From Solitalea canadensis DSM 3403 (GTDB taxonomy: Bacteria; Bacteroidota; Bacteroidia; Sphingobacteriales; Sphingobacteriaceae), in the NCBI RefSeq assembly GCF_000242635.2, contig NC_017770.1, positions 3,112,669-3,176,668 on the forward strand: a stretch of DNA of 64,000 nt, in the 5' to 3' direction. Every line of letters starts with the position of its first letter. Positions within the stretch are counted from its first letter, which is position 1. Both the position numbers and the translations under genes were made by a program. A model generated the notes under the pieces. That model saw only the letters and a program-made list of their open reading frames with translations. It was not told the origin of the DNA and searched no databases. Positions 9,976-18,016 of this stretch are shown in pieces.

Positions 9976-9983
9976 CAAAAATA
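9976..9983 (-). promoter_or_regulatory. TAnnTTTG promoter box of the E1 gene
   Basis: Minus strand reads TATTTTTG, an exact match to the Bacteroidota -7 consensus TAnnTTTG, 18 bases before the ATG at 9957. No clear -33 TTG is seen at the expected spacing. Confidence 0.6.
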
Positions 9984-10380
9984 AGAAAAATCAACGGCTT
10001 AAAGTATAATGATCATCAGACCGCAATTTTTATCTTCTTTTAATGCCCTGATATGAATATAACGCGAATTATTTATTCTTCGCTTGTTGAATCTGCTATT
10101 TCCTCAAATTTCCTGCAGTTTAATTAATCATTTTTTTAAGTTATATTAGTAGATACAATTGCTATTCTTTCCTTTCTCCCGGTAAATTAAACAGCTATTG
10201 AAGATAAAAAGACTCACTAACGACAATTTTCACCATGTTTAAATGATTGCGAAATGTGCTTTTAATAAGTCGGAAATGCATTTTTGTGCATTTTCATAAT
10301 TAAACTGTTACAATTATAAACCTGATACAATGCAACCATTTGCAAAAGACCAGCGTTTAAACATTAAAATACGTTGGTAT
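9984..10380. other. AT-rich intergenic stretch
   Basis: About 400 bases between the divergent E1 and DUF1573 genes. No ORF, RNA gene or long repeat is visible. There is one short hairpin near 10275-10296 (AAATGCA / TGCATTT) of unknown meaning. Confidence 0.5.
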
Positions 10381-10388
10381 TATATTTG
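10381..10388 (+). promoter_or_regulatory. TAnnTTTG promoter box of the DUF1573 gene
   Basis: TATATTTG, an exact match to TAnnTTTG, about 60 bases before the ATG. A -33 element is not obvious. Confidence 0.55.
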
Positions 10389-10448
10389 AACATTTTTGTA
10401 TAATTACGACGTTAATACAACTAAAGAGACAACAAAAAAATCGACAAC

Positions 10449-10844
10449 ATGAAAAAGTTATTATTGTTAGGTTTAATACTTTTTGCAGGTGCTAACCTTG
10501 CAAAAGCGCAGTCAGCAGAGTTTAAATTTGAGAAAGAAGTACATGACTTTGGTAAAATCAAAGAAGGCGTTGTAGCTACTTATGATTTCAAATTTACCAA
10601 CGTAGGAGATGAGCCATTAATCATTACTAATGTTACTGCTCCTTGCGGATGTACAGTTCCTAAATGGACTAAAGAACCTGTAAAAAAAGGTGAAACAGGT
10701 ATCGTTACTGTTTCTTACAATAGTGCAGGTCGTCCAATGCCATTTAACAAAAACGTAACTATTACTTCAAATACTAAAACACCTACAAAGGTGCTTTACA
10801 TTAAAGGTGAAGTTGAACCAGCGACCAAACCTGCCGGAAAATAA
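10449..10844 (+). CDS. Secreted DUF1573-domain protein
   Basis: 131 residues, ATG start. A signal peptide is at 1-20 (MKKLLLLGLILFAGANLAKA). One immunoglobulin-like DUF1573 domain follows: FEKEVHDFGKIKEGVVATYD, then EPLIITNVTAPCGCTVPKW, where the CGC motif is characteristic, then GEVEP at the end. The family is common in Bacteroidota and resembles ASPM/SPD-2/Hydin beta domains. It is exported and probably periplasmic or surface-associated, with no known enzymatic role. It has its own promoter and is closed by a terminator at 10875-10906. Confidence 0.92.
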   Translation: MKKLLLLGLILFAGANLAKAQSAEFKFEKEVHDFGKIKEGVVATYDFKFTNVGDEPLIITNVTAPCGCTVPKWTKEPVKKGETGIVTVSYNSAGRPMPFNKNVTITSNTKTPTKVLYIKGEVEPATKPAGK

Positions 10845-10874
10845 TTCCAGCATTTGGATTTCGTATTTAATATT

Positions 10875-10906
10875 AAAAAAATCCTCTGCGGTGCAGAGGA
10901 TTTTTT
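10875..10906. terminator. Rho-independent terminator after the DUF1573 gene
   Basis: Arms AAAAAATCCTCTGC and GCAGAGGATTTTTT with a GGT loop. The T-run ends at the first base of the next gene's promoter box. Confidence 0.93.
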
Positions 10907-10913
10907 ATTTTTG
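10906..10913 (+). promoter_or_regulatory. TAnnTTTG box overlapping a terminator, upstream of the aminotransferase
   Basis: TATTTTTG matches TAnnTTTG exactly and lies only five bases before the ATG at 10919. If used, transcription would begin at or next to the start codon, giving a leaderless or nearly leaderless mRNA. The next in-frame ATG is codon 11 (10949). Confidence 0.5.
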
Positions 10914-10918
10914 GGGCA

Positions 10919-12151
10919 ATGCCAAAAATATCATCCAAAGGGCTGCAAATGCCTGCCTCTCCCATTCGCAAATTGACACCTTATGCTGAGAAAGCTAAGC
11001 GTGATGGAAAAATTGTATACCATTTAAATATCGGACAACCCGATATCGAAACTCCCGCCGGAATGATCGATGCCATAAAAAACATCGATTTTAAAGTTTG
11101 GGCCTATACCCAATCTGAAGGAACTCCAGAATACCGTAAAAAACTTACAGAATATTATGTAAAAAATGGTTATTCCATCACTCCTGAAGACATTCTGGTT
11201 ACAGACGGAGGCTCTGAGGCCCTTACGATCGCAATCAGCGCCTGTATGGATCATGGAGAAGAAGTAATTGTTCCTGAACCCTTTTATGCCAACTATAACG
11301 CGTTCACTTGTTTAGCAGATGTAGTGGTAAAACCTATTCGTTCAACGATTGAAACTGGTTTTGCCTTACCTCCTATCAGTGAGTTTGAGCGCATGATCAC
11401 ACCTAAGACCAAGGCCATATTGATCTGTAGTCCGAATAACCCTACCGGATATCTTTACTCACGTGAAGAATTGGAAGAGTTAAAACGATTAGTATTGAAA
11501 TATGATCTGTTCCTAATTAGTGACGAAGCCTACCGTGAGTTTTGCTATGACGGAAAAAAATTCATCTCCCCTGGTCATTTAGAGGGTTTAGAAGATCATT
11601 TTATTATGATTGATACCGTTTCTAAACGCTATAGTGCATGCGGTGCTCGCTTAGGCGCTTTGGTAACCCGAAATAAAGAAGTGTTTGCCTCTGCTTTAAA
11701 GTATGCTCAGGCTAGATTGGCTCCTCCTGCGGTGGCTCAAATTGCAGCAACAGCGGCTGTTGACACCCCTCAATCGTATTTTGATGAGGTTATTAAGGAA
11801 TATACTGAACGCCGTAATTTACTGGTTAGTTCATTAAATAAAATGGAAGGGGTTTATTGTCCTAACCCTGGTGGTGCATTCTATGCAGTAGTGCGCTTAC
11901 CAATTGACGACAGTGACCGTTTTTGTGAGTGGATCCTCGACAAATTCTCTTATGAAAATCAAACGGTAATGATGGCACCTGCCACAGGATTTTATTCAAC
12001 TGCCGGCGGAGGAAGAAATGAAGTTCGCATGGCTTACGTCATCAATCAGGAGCATCTCAAGAAAGCTATGATTTGTTTGGAAAAAGCACTATTGGAATAT
12101 CCAGGTAGAATGTTAGATAATTTGAAAACAAACACTATACTTGCATCATAA
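10919..12151 (+). CDS. PLP-dependent aminotransferase, fold type I (AspC/class I-II)
   Basis: 410 residues. It has the class I/II landmarks: YHLNIGQPDIETP near residue 34, substrate-side SPNNPTG (171-177), the cofactor Asp in ISDEAY (D202, Y205), PLP-binding Lys236 in SKRYSACGARLG, and a C-terminal Arg region in GGGRNEVRMAY. It transfers the amino group between an amino acid (aspartate- or aromatic-type) and a 2-oxo acid; the exact substrate is not decidable. The sequence before codon 11 (MPKISSKGLQ) is conserved in relatives as I know them, so I keep the first ATG even though a promoter box is only five bases away. Confidence 0.94.
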   Translation: MPKISSKGLQMPASPIRKLTPYAEKAKRDGKIVYHLNIGQPDIETPAGMIDAIKNIDFKVWAYTQSEGTPEYRKKLTEYYVKNGYSITPEDILVTDGGSEALTIAISACMDHGEEVIVPEPFYANYNAFTCLADVVVKPIRSTIETGFALPPISEFERMITPKTKAILICSPNNPTGYLYSREELEELKRLVLKYDLFLISDEAYREFCYDGKKFISPGHLEGLEDHFIMIDTVSKRYSACGARLGALVTRNKEVFASALKYAQARLAPPAVAQIAATAAVDTPQSYFDEVIKEYTERRNLLVSSLNKMEGVYCPNPGGAFYAVVRLPIDDSDRFCEWILDKFSYENQTVMMAPATGFYSTAGGGRNEVRMAYVINQEHLKKAMICLEKALLEYPGRMLDNLKTNTILAS

Positions 12152-12170
12152 TTATCTATAAAATCTACTT

Positions 12171-12665
12171 ATGAACTTTAAAAAAATCTTAGCTTTTTTG
12201 CCTATTGCATTGTGTTTATTAATTGTTTTCGGAGGTCTTTCAATGAGTGGTTGTAAACAGGATACTGTTTACGTAACCAAAATAGATACTCTTGTTTCCT
12301 ATAAACTTCCAAATGAAGGTCCCGGAAGTACTGCTACTATTGCTGGTAAATGGATGTGTAATACCGACTTTACTGTAGATGGTGTTTGCACCAATTTTAC
12401 CGGTTGGGATTTTATTAACCATGGCTTACCCTATGGTGTAGAAATTAATCAAAAAGGTGAAGGTCAGTATTTTGACCTAGCGCAGTTCAGTGGTTATAAA
12501 TTATTTGATATTGCATACGATAAAGAGTCTGGCACAATTGCCATGATTCAAACAAACCCACCTTATAAAGCCGTTTATGCAGGAAAAGTTGTCGAAAACA
12601 GAATCAAGGGTACTTGGTACGATGGCAGCGGAAATCAAGGTGACTTTGAATGGATTAAGAAGTAG
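12171..12665 (+). CDS. Predicted lipoprotein of unknown function
   Basis: 164 residues, ATG start 19 bp after the aminotransferase, so possibly cotranscribed. A hydrophobic N-terminus (LAFLPIALCLLIVFGGLSM) leads to SGC, a plausible lipobox with Cys28. The rest looks like a small beta-rich domain (GKWMCNTDFTVDGVCTNFTG, and IKGTWYDGSGNQGDFEWIKK at the end), reminiscent of lipocalin-like or DUF2147-like barrels by its GTW...G..F.W pattern. That resemblance is only visual. I do not recognise the family. Confidence 0.8.
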   Translation: MNFKKILAFLPIALCLLIVFGGLSMSGCKQDTVYVTKIDTLVSYKLPNEGPGSTATIAGKWMCNTDFTVDGVCTNFTGWDFINHGLPYGVEINQKGEGQYFDLAQFSGYKLFDIAYDKESGTIAMIQTNPPYKAVYAGKVVENRIKGTWYDGSGNQGDFEWIKK

Positions 12666-12687
12666 CCTGAATTACACCAAAATTCAT

Positions 12688-12730
12688 AAAAAAACGTCCT
12701 TGTAGAGTCATTACAAGGACGTTTTTTTAT
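12688..12730. terminator. Rho-independent terminator
   Basis: Stem ACGTCCTTGTA / TACAAGGACGT flanked by an A-run and a run of eight T, 25 bases after the lipoprotein stop codon. Confidence 0.93.
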
Positions 12731-12869
12731 TATCCCTGCATTTCTCCCCAAAAGATTTGTTTTTGTTTTAATATATTAGAGTTTACAAAGGACATTCTAC
12801 CCAAAAACTTAAGGAAACAGACAGTTTATCACTACGACCAATTTTCTTGTAAAATCAATACTACTAATT

Positions 12870-13592
12870 ATGGAGTCAAAAAATAAGATTGCAAGAATTG
12901 CCGGACTACTTTATCTGATCGTTGTACTTGCCGGCATATTCAGCTTAATGTATGTTCCATCTAAGGTTATTGTCTGGAACGATCCGTCAGCAACTTATAC
13001 CAATATTTTAAATTCTGAATCTCTCTTCAGATTAGGTATTGTGGCTGGTGTAATTTGTTATACAGCTTTTCTGGTTTTACCCCTTGTACTTTATAAATTA
13101 CTTAGTTCGGTTAATAAAACCTATGCTGTAGCAATGGTGGTACTGGCTATAATAAGCGTACCATTATCGTTAGTAAATCTATTGAATAAGGTGAACATCT
13201 TGACTCTAATTCGAAGGGCTGATTACATGAAAGTATTTGACACTAGCAAAATACAAGCAGAAGTATTACTCTATCTGGATTTCTACAACAATGGACTTAA
13301 AATCACCTCCATATTCTGGGGTCTTTGGCTACTTCCCTTTGGTTATTTGGTATTCAAATCAGGTTTTCTGCCTAAAATAATAGGCATTTTATTGATGGTG
13401 GGTTGTTTCGGCTATTTGATAAATTTCTTAGGTGGATTTCTATTTCAACATTATAAGGATCTCGGAATTTCTACTTTTATTTCACTACCCGCTACAATTG
13501 GAGAAATTGGAATTTGCTTTTGGCTTTTAATAATAGGAATAAAGCATAAAAAAGAGCCTCAAGTATCAGTTAATAGTCTACCTACACTTTAA
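12870..13592 (+). CDS. DUF4386-family integral membrane protein
   Basis: 240 residues, ATG start. It opens with the typical ARIAGLLYLIVVLAGIFSLM segment and has about six hydrophobic helices (near 10-28, 52-75, 84-105, 140-160, 168-190, 200-222). The loop after helix 1 carries the ATYTNILNSESLFRLGIVAG pattern of DUF4386 proteins. Function is unknown for the family. The next gene begins at the base after its stop codon, so the two are very probably translationally coupled. Confidence 0.88.
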   Translation: MESKNKIARIAGLLYLIVVLAGIFSLMYVPSKVIVWNDPSATYTNILNSESLFRLGIVAGVICYTAFLVLPLVLYKLLSSVNKTYAVAMVVLAIISVPLSLVNLLNKVNILTLIRRADYMKVFDTSKIQAEVLLYLDFYNNGLKITSIFWGLWLLPFGYLVFKSGFLPKIIGILLMVGCFGYLINFLGGFLFQHYKDLGISTFISLPATIGEIGICFWLLIIGIKHKKEPQVSVNSLPTL

Positions 13593-13916
13593 ATGTCCAT
13601 GAAAAACCCTACGATCTTAGAAGATTTCAAAATTAATGTAAAGTTTAAACTATCAGCATTATGGGTTTCTGTAATGTTTTGCTATATATATGGTGATTTC
13701 TTTTCCTTATTTGTTCCGGGGCGTATCGAAAATTTAATGAATGGTAATTCGGGAGCGGGCTCAACTACTCCGATAAAGATACTGATGTTTGCCATTCTAA
13801 TGACACTACCTTCTCTTATGGTATTCCTTTCCCTGGCATTAAGACCTAAAATAAACCGATGGATCATCATCATAATGGGTTTATTTTATACGATTGTTAT
13901 GATTTTGGTAGGATGA
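13593..13916 (+). CDS. Small three-helix membrane protein (DUF6326-like)
   Basis: 107 residues. The ATG follows the DUF4386 stop codon without a gap; a second ATG two codons on (13599) is an alternative start. Sequence such as EDFKINVKFKLSALWVSVMF and CYIYGDFFSLFVPGRIENLM resembles the DUF6326 family from memory. Hydrophobic segments lie near 22-42, 60-80 and 88-106. Function unknown. The pairing with DUF4386 suggests a small membrane-protein operon. Confidence 0.8.
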   Translation: MSMKNPTILEDFKINVKFKLSALWVSVMFCYIYGDFFSLFVPGRIENLMNGNSGAGSTTPIKILMFAILMTLPSLMVFLSLALRPKINRWIIIIMGLFYTIVMILVG

Positions 13917-13988
13917 TGTTTCTGTTGAACAATTTGAAGTGATCGCAGGTGCAATCACTTCAAATTTATACTAAACCTATTTAAATTA

Positions 13989-15350
13989 TTAACTATTGGA
14001 TACACATTTAAAAGCCGCCGTAAATGGTTCCGGTTCGTATTCCAATGTTCCAGGTATCAGAAAATAAGCTGTACCGCTAATCGTACCTTCTATTATTGCA
14101 AATCCTTCATTGGTTTCGGACTTCTTAAATGAACTGATTTTGACCTCACCATTACTAAAGTGCTTGTTGCCTTCCTCATCAAACCAGTATGTTCTACCAA
14201 GAGTTTTTCTGTTAAGGTTGTCAAAAAAGGCTCCTTCAACATCTTCATTAAAACTGAAATTATAAGAACCTTCTGCTCCGGTAAAACCCCTATTAACATT
14301 TACAATTAATCCTTGAGCATAATTTGAAGGATCATTTTCATCCAAAAAGTCAATCATAGAAATATGGAGCGAATTTGGAGATGTATTCGCAGTAGCTTGT
14401 GCAGAGTTTGCTCCTAATGCCGATTTTATATAATTATCCTGAATTATCTTAACCGATTCACTTAAGCGGACTGTTTTTGTTCCAAGCTTAACGTTTACAG
14501 CTAATGACACAGGATTTTCTGAAGGTAGGTAGAGTGGGGCCTGATACATTCCGGAATAAGCAGGATCAGAATGGGCAGCGTCAGAAATGTTGCCAACCTC
14601 CTCATCTCCTCCTTCTATGTCGTTTGCAAACCAGGCAATAATACCACCTTCTTCAAGTTTTAATGGTCTTAAGCCTCCGACTGCCAGCCAGGTATCTTCC
14701 GGATAATTGTTTTTCATTAATGTTTCTACTCCCCAAACCTGGATCTTTATGGGCTGTAATGGCACAATATGGTTGTCGGTTGGAGAAATTACCAGATTCA
14801 TTTCTACCGAAGCAATAACGGAAAAGTCTCTTTTTACGTTAAACTTGCCCATTGTTATAGAAACAGTCCGGTTAGTTTCGTCGATCTGAGCACCTGATTT
14901 TGCAATCCAGATTCTATTACTCAGATCCTGGTAGGCAAGTTTCGGGCCTGCCATTGTAGCAAATTCTTTTTCGCCGAGTTTTAGCTTAATGGTGGAATTG
15001 CCTATTTCCTTTCCGGTAACAACACGATAGGCTTTTGCGACACCATTAGGAGATTTATTAGTTATAGGCTGAATGGTTATTTCAGTTGATTCTGAAAGTG
15101 CACCAGCAGGTATGACCAAAGAAAAAGCCTTGTCCTCTGATTGTATCGTCCCACCGTCTTTTCCAATTGTTGCTGTAACCCCAGCTCCATTGGGTGCGCC
15201 AATTTCTGTGGGATCACCTGTACCTACAGGTTCCTCAACTTCGGGTTCTTTATCAATAATTTTGTCATCGTCTTTTTTGCAAGCATTAAATAAGAGCGAG
15301 CATAAGACAAGTAGCCCAAACAGGAGGGTCTTGTTAAGTTTGTTGTTCAT
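13989..15350 (-). CDS. Lipoprotein with N-terminal ZU5-like domain
   Basis: 453 residues, ATG start. A lipoprotein signal (LLFGLLVLCSLLFNAC, Cys24) is followed by an Asp/Glu-rich linker, then a ZU5-like beta domain at about 58-175 (TIGKDGGTIQSEDKAFSLVI then PAGALSESTEITIQPI). The remaining 275 residues are beta-rich and not recognised; they include a region at 305-400 with a FDEEGNKHFSNGEVKI segment. It is a clear relative of the gene at 30483-31799: same signal type, same GG-I-S...IPAGAL block, same ending FxxAFK/GAFK. It is probably anchored on the outer membrane. No partner gene is evident. Confidence 0.85.
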   Translation of the reverse strand: MNNKLNKTLLFGLLVLCSLLFNACKKDDDKIIDKEPEVEEPVGTGDPTEIGAPNGAGVTATIGKDGGTIQSEDKAFSLVIPAGALSESTEITIQPITNKSPNGVAKAYRVVTGKEIGNSTIKLKLGEKEFATMAGPKLAYQDLSNRIWIAKSGAQIDETNRTVSITMGKFNVKRDFSVIASVEMNLVISPTDNHIVPLQPIKIQVWGVETLMKNNYPEDTWLAVGGLRPLKLEEGGIIAWFANDIEGGDEEVGNISDAAHSDPAYSGMYQAPLYLPSENPVSLAVNVKLGTKTVRLSESVKIIQDNYIKSALGANSAQATANTSPNSLHISMIDFLDENDPSNYAQGLIVNVNRGFTGAEGSYNFSFNEDVEGAFFDNLNRKTLGRTYWFDEEGNKHFSNGEVKISSFKKSETNEGFAIIEGTISGTAYFLIPGTLEYEPEPFTAAFKCVSNS

Positions 15351-15382
15351 GGTGTTTAGTTATTTAGATATTAATCAGGTAG

Positions 15383-15796
15383 TTAACGTTGTTTATACGT
15401 CAGGTTTCTGTTAAAAATCAATAACGTAGCTCCAAGCATAAAAAGTATGGACTCTATTATAATCCATTGACTCCCAAACCCTCCAAGTGGACCGTTAACA
15501 AGAATGGTAATTAGTCTCGACAGTGCGTATGAAAACCAAAACAGGGTCAGAAATTGCACCGCAACTATCGCTCTATGAATTAAAAGATAACCTAAACTAA
15601 TTACGATTGTTAAACCAACACCACCATAAATACCTCTTATAGAGCTTATTGCATCATTGTTTGTTAAACTTACACGCACAAGATCCATAGTAGCCTGCGG
15701 GTTAAAAAGTGACAAAAGGCTTACAGAGGTTAAGCCCAGAATTGAAATACCAACAAAGAGATTGTTGCCGATTTTAATTGCTTTTTGTGTTGTCAT
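15383..15796 (-). CDS. DUF4345-family membrane protein
   Basis: 137 residues, ATG start. Four predicted helices (about 12-30, 53-70, 77-97, 108-128) and the family-like motif SSIRGIYGGVGLTIVISLGY. Members are small membrane proteins without a known role. It lies 32 bp upstream of the lipoprotein gene in the same direction and 70 bp downstream of a Crp-type regulator, so all three may be one unit. Confidence 0.8.
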   Translation of the reverse strand: MTTQKAIKIGNNLFVGISILGLTSVSLLSLFNPQATMDLVRVSLTNNDAISSIRGIYGGVGLTIVISLGYLLIHRAIVAVQFLTLFWFSYALSRLITILVNGPLGGFGSQWIIIESILFMLGATLLIFNRNLTYKQR

Positions 15797-15865
15797 TGTC
15801 TTAAAATTTTTACTTAAGACAAAGCTAGGTCGGATGTAAAAGATAAAACTTGGTAATTACCAAGA

Positions 15866-16459
15866 TTAAATTTTAACTGTGTTCATGAGTTTGCTGAAGT
15901 TAGTAGGATCGATACCCAGGTAGTTGGCTAAATATTTCTGCGGAACATATTGCAGGATGTGAGGACTACGTTTTAACAGTTTCCTGAATTTGTCTTCCGA
16001 CGAAAAACATTGAAGCTCAACAAGTCTTTCTAAAAGTCCACTTATTACATAATTTGTGGCTCTTCTTGTGAACTCTTCAAATTCCGGAAATTGTTTTACC
16101 ATTGCATTATACTGGTTGTAAGTTGTTTTTAAGAGTACTGAATTAGTCAGTGTTTCAAAATAGTACTTTGAGGGCGATTGAAGTAAAAAAGAATCCAACA
16201 CACCGGAAAAAGAATAAGGGTAGGAAAATATAAGGGTGGCTTCTCTGTTATGTTCATCAAAGTAATATACCCGTTGAACCCCATCAACAACAAAATAGAG
16301 ATGTTTCTCAACCTGTTCTGGTTCAGAAATAATCGTTTTCCGTTTAATATCTACCACTTCCCAAATACCTGCAATAGCATTCCAGGTTTCATCTGGTAAG
16401 GTAATATTTTGACTAAGTATAATCTTCTTTATATGTTGTGTAAACGCTGAGGCTCCCAT
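15866..16459 (-). CDS. Crp/Fnr-family transcriptional regulator
   Basis: 197 residues, ATG start. An N-terminal cyclic-nucleotide-binding-like beta barrel (about 25-125; KHLYFVVDGVQRVYYFDEHN, EATLIFSYPYSFSGVLDSFL) is followed by a helical linker and a short C-terminal HTH (QYVPQKYLANYLGIDPTNFS). The canonical cAMP-binding PRTA/RS cassette is not apparent, as is common for Bacteroidota members, so the ligand is unknown. It precedes the DUF4345 and lipoprotein genes in the same direction. Confidence 0.9.
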   Translation of the reverse strand: MGASAFTQHIKKIILSQNITLPDETWNAIAGIWEVVDIKRKTIISEPEQVEKHLYFVVDGVQRVYYFDEHNREATLIFSYPYSFSGVLDSFLLQSPSKYYFETLTNSVLLKTTYNQYNAMVKQFPEFEEFTRRATNYVISGLLERLVELQCFSSEDKFRKLLKRSPHILQYVPQKYLANYLGIDPTNFSKLMNTVKI

Positions 16460-16487
16460 CTTTCTTAGGTAAAGGTTTTTATCTATG

Positions 16488-16916
16488 TTATTTCAATTTA
16501 GTGCTGCTAATTTCTTCTTTGCTAACTTTTGCTTCCAACTCGTTAGTATCAATTTCTTTATAAGCATCATCCATATCTTTAAATGCCCATGAGGCCATCG
16601 CTTCTATTACCGGAAGCAAACCTTTTCCGGCTTTGCTAAGTTTATAGGTAACAAAGGGAGGTACAACAGGTTTAGCTTCTCTGATGATTAACCTGTCTGC
16701 TTCTAATTGCTTTAAGTGTTGTATAAGTACTTTTTCAGTAATTGCAGGAATGGCTCTTTTCAATTCACCATAGCGCTTATCGCCAGTTGATAAATGATAA
16801 ATAATGATTGGTTTCCAATAACCACCAATCTTTTCCATAACATAGGTAACCGGGCAATTGGCTAAAGCATATTGCTTATTTTCCTGTATGGTCGAAGATT
16901 CTTTAATTGCTGTCAT
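16488..16916 (-). CDS. HxlR-family winged-helix transcriptional regulator
   Basis: 142 residues, ATG start. The HxlR domain is at about 18-110 and opens with ANCPVTYVMEKIGGYWKPII (the Cys is often the redox or aldehyde sensor in this family). LSTGDKRYGELKRAIPAITE and KVLIQHLKQLEADRLIIREA follow, and the domain ends LPVIEAMASWAF. It should repress the divergent NmrA-type gene in response to an electrophile or similar signal. A paired direct repeat and overlapping divergent promoters lie between the two genes (16932-16970). Confidence 0.93.
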   Translation of the reverse strand: MTAIKESSTIQENKQYALANCPVTYVMEKIGGYWKPIIIYHLSTGDKRYGELKRAIPAITEKVLIQHLKQLEADRLIIREAKPVVPPFVTYKLSKAGKGLLPVIEAMASWAFKDMDDAYKEIDTNELEAKVSKEEISSTKLK

Positions 16917-16931
16917 TGTACATACTTCAGG

Positions 16932-16957
16932 GTAAGTACTTGTTAAAAAGTAAGTAC
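16932..16957. promoter_or_regulatory. Probable HxlR operator: paired GTAAGTAC repeats
   Basis: GTAAGTAC occurs at 16932-16939 and again at 16950-16957, 18 bp apart start to start (nearly two helical turns). Each copy contains the palindrome GTAC. The pair lies between the hxlR start codon and both promoter boxes, the expected place for an autoregulated HxlR site. Confidence 0.7.
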
Positions 16958-16964
16958 AAATATA
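16957..16964 (-). promoter_or_regulatory. TAnnTTTG box of hxlR
   Basis: Minus strand reads TATATTTG, a full match to TAnnTTTG. A TTG on the same strand at about 16978-16980 or in the CAAAA run just beyond could be the -33 part. It shares two bases with the plus-strand box of the neighbour. Confidence 0.6.
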
Positions 16965-16970
16965 CTTTTG
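16963..16970 (+). promoter_or_regulatory. TAnnTTTG box of the NmrA-type gene
   Basis: TACTTTTG, a full match, with TTG at 16940-16942 exactly 20 bases upstream, which fits the Bacteroidota -33/-7 spacing. The -33 element lies inside the repeat pair, so HxlR binding would block it. Confidence 0.7.
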
Positions 16971-16995
16971 TTTTCATCAACAAAACAAAAATAAA

Positions 16996-17874
16996 ATGAA
17001 ATTTACTATAACAGGCTCTTTAGGAAACATTGGGAATCCGTTGACCCAATTATTAGTAGCTGCAGGACATAAAGTTATTGTAGTTAGCAGTTCGGCGGAT
17101 AGAACAGCTGCCATAGAAGCGTTAGGTGCACAGGCAGCTATCGGCTCTGTTAGCGATGCGCTGTTTTTAAAGGATGCATTCAATAGGGCTGACGCAGTTT
17201 TTGCGATGACTCCTCCAAATATGGGCGGTCAGGATGTAATTGCCAACACAATACAAGCTGGAAAAGCGCTTGCCTCAGCTATCCGAGAAGCTGGTGTAAA
17301 ACGGGTAGTGATGTTGAGCAGTGTTGGCGCCGACCTGCCTGGCGGTAACGGCCCTATCGCAAGCTTGCACAACATCGAAAAGCTTTACAACGAACTACCC
17401 AATGTGAGTATTACCTTTTTGCGTGCGGGTTACTTTTATACTAATTTTTACAATGATATACCATTGATTAAAGGAATGGGCATTATAGGTTCCAACTTTC
17501 CGGCAACTACGCGTATCCCTCTCGTACATCCCAATGATATTGCTGCTGCCGTGGCAGAAGAATTGCAAAAAACGACCACAGGCAAAAATGTTCGCTATAT
17601 AGTAAGTGATGTTCGTACACCTGCGGACCTTGCAAAGGTTTTGGGTACTGCTATTGGCAAATCTGAATTGCCGTGGGTGGAGTTTACTGACGAGCAGTCG
17701 TTACAAGGTTTGATGCAAGCTGGATTGCCTGAAGAAATCGCCAAACTATACACCGAAATGGGTACAGGATTCAGAAGCGGAAAAATTCAGGCCGATTTTG
17801 AGCTTAATGATTCACCCGTAACGGGAGCAACCAAACTGGAGGAGTTTGCTCAACAATTTGCCTCAAAATTTTAA
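16996..17874 (+). CDS. NmrA-like NAD(P)-binding protein (atypical short-chain reductase)
   Basis: 292 residues, ATG start. The N-terminal Rossmann motif is FTITGSLGNIGNPLTQLLVA, with GxxGxxG-like spacing. Further features are AVFAMTPPNMGGQDV, the strand VKRVVMLSSVGADLPGGNGP, and an atypical active-site region HNIEKLYNELPNVSITFLRA without the usual YxxxK. It is closest to the NmrA / quinone-oxidoreductase-2-type redox sensors that are often paired with HxlR regulators. The probable role is reduction or sensing of quinones or other electrophiles. Confidence 0.88.
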   Translation: MKFTITGSLGNIGNPLTQLLVAAGHKVIVVSSSADRTAAIEALGAQAAIGSVSDALFLKDAFNRADAVFAMTPPNMGGQDVIANTIQAGKALASAIREAGVKRVVMLSSVGADLPGGNGPIASLHNIEKLYNELPNVSITFLRAGYFYTNFYNDIPLIKGMGIIGSNFPATTRIPLVHPNDIAAAVAEELQKTTTGKNVRYIVSDVRTPADLAKVLGTAIGKSELPWVEFTDEQSLQGLMQAGLPEEIAKLYTEMGTGFRSGKIQADFELNDSPVTGATKLEEFAQQFASKF

Positions 17875-17920
17875 GACAAAATCAAAGGTTATTTAACTGA
17901 GCTTAAGATTTTTCGCAACA

Positions 17921-17950
17921 AAAAGCCTCATTCTACATGAATGGGGCTTT
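17921..17950. terminator. Hairpin after the NmrA-type gene
   Basis: AAAGCCTCATTC / GAATGGGGCTTT with one G-T pair and a 5-base loop lies between the convergent NmrA and PPK2 genes. The T-run is short (three), so termination may be partial. Confidence 0.7.
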
Positions 17951-18016
17951 GGAATGTCCATATTCAAGTCCTCTCAAAAACAATTACAAGAGAATACTCC
18001 AAATCATGAGGAGATT

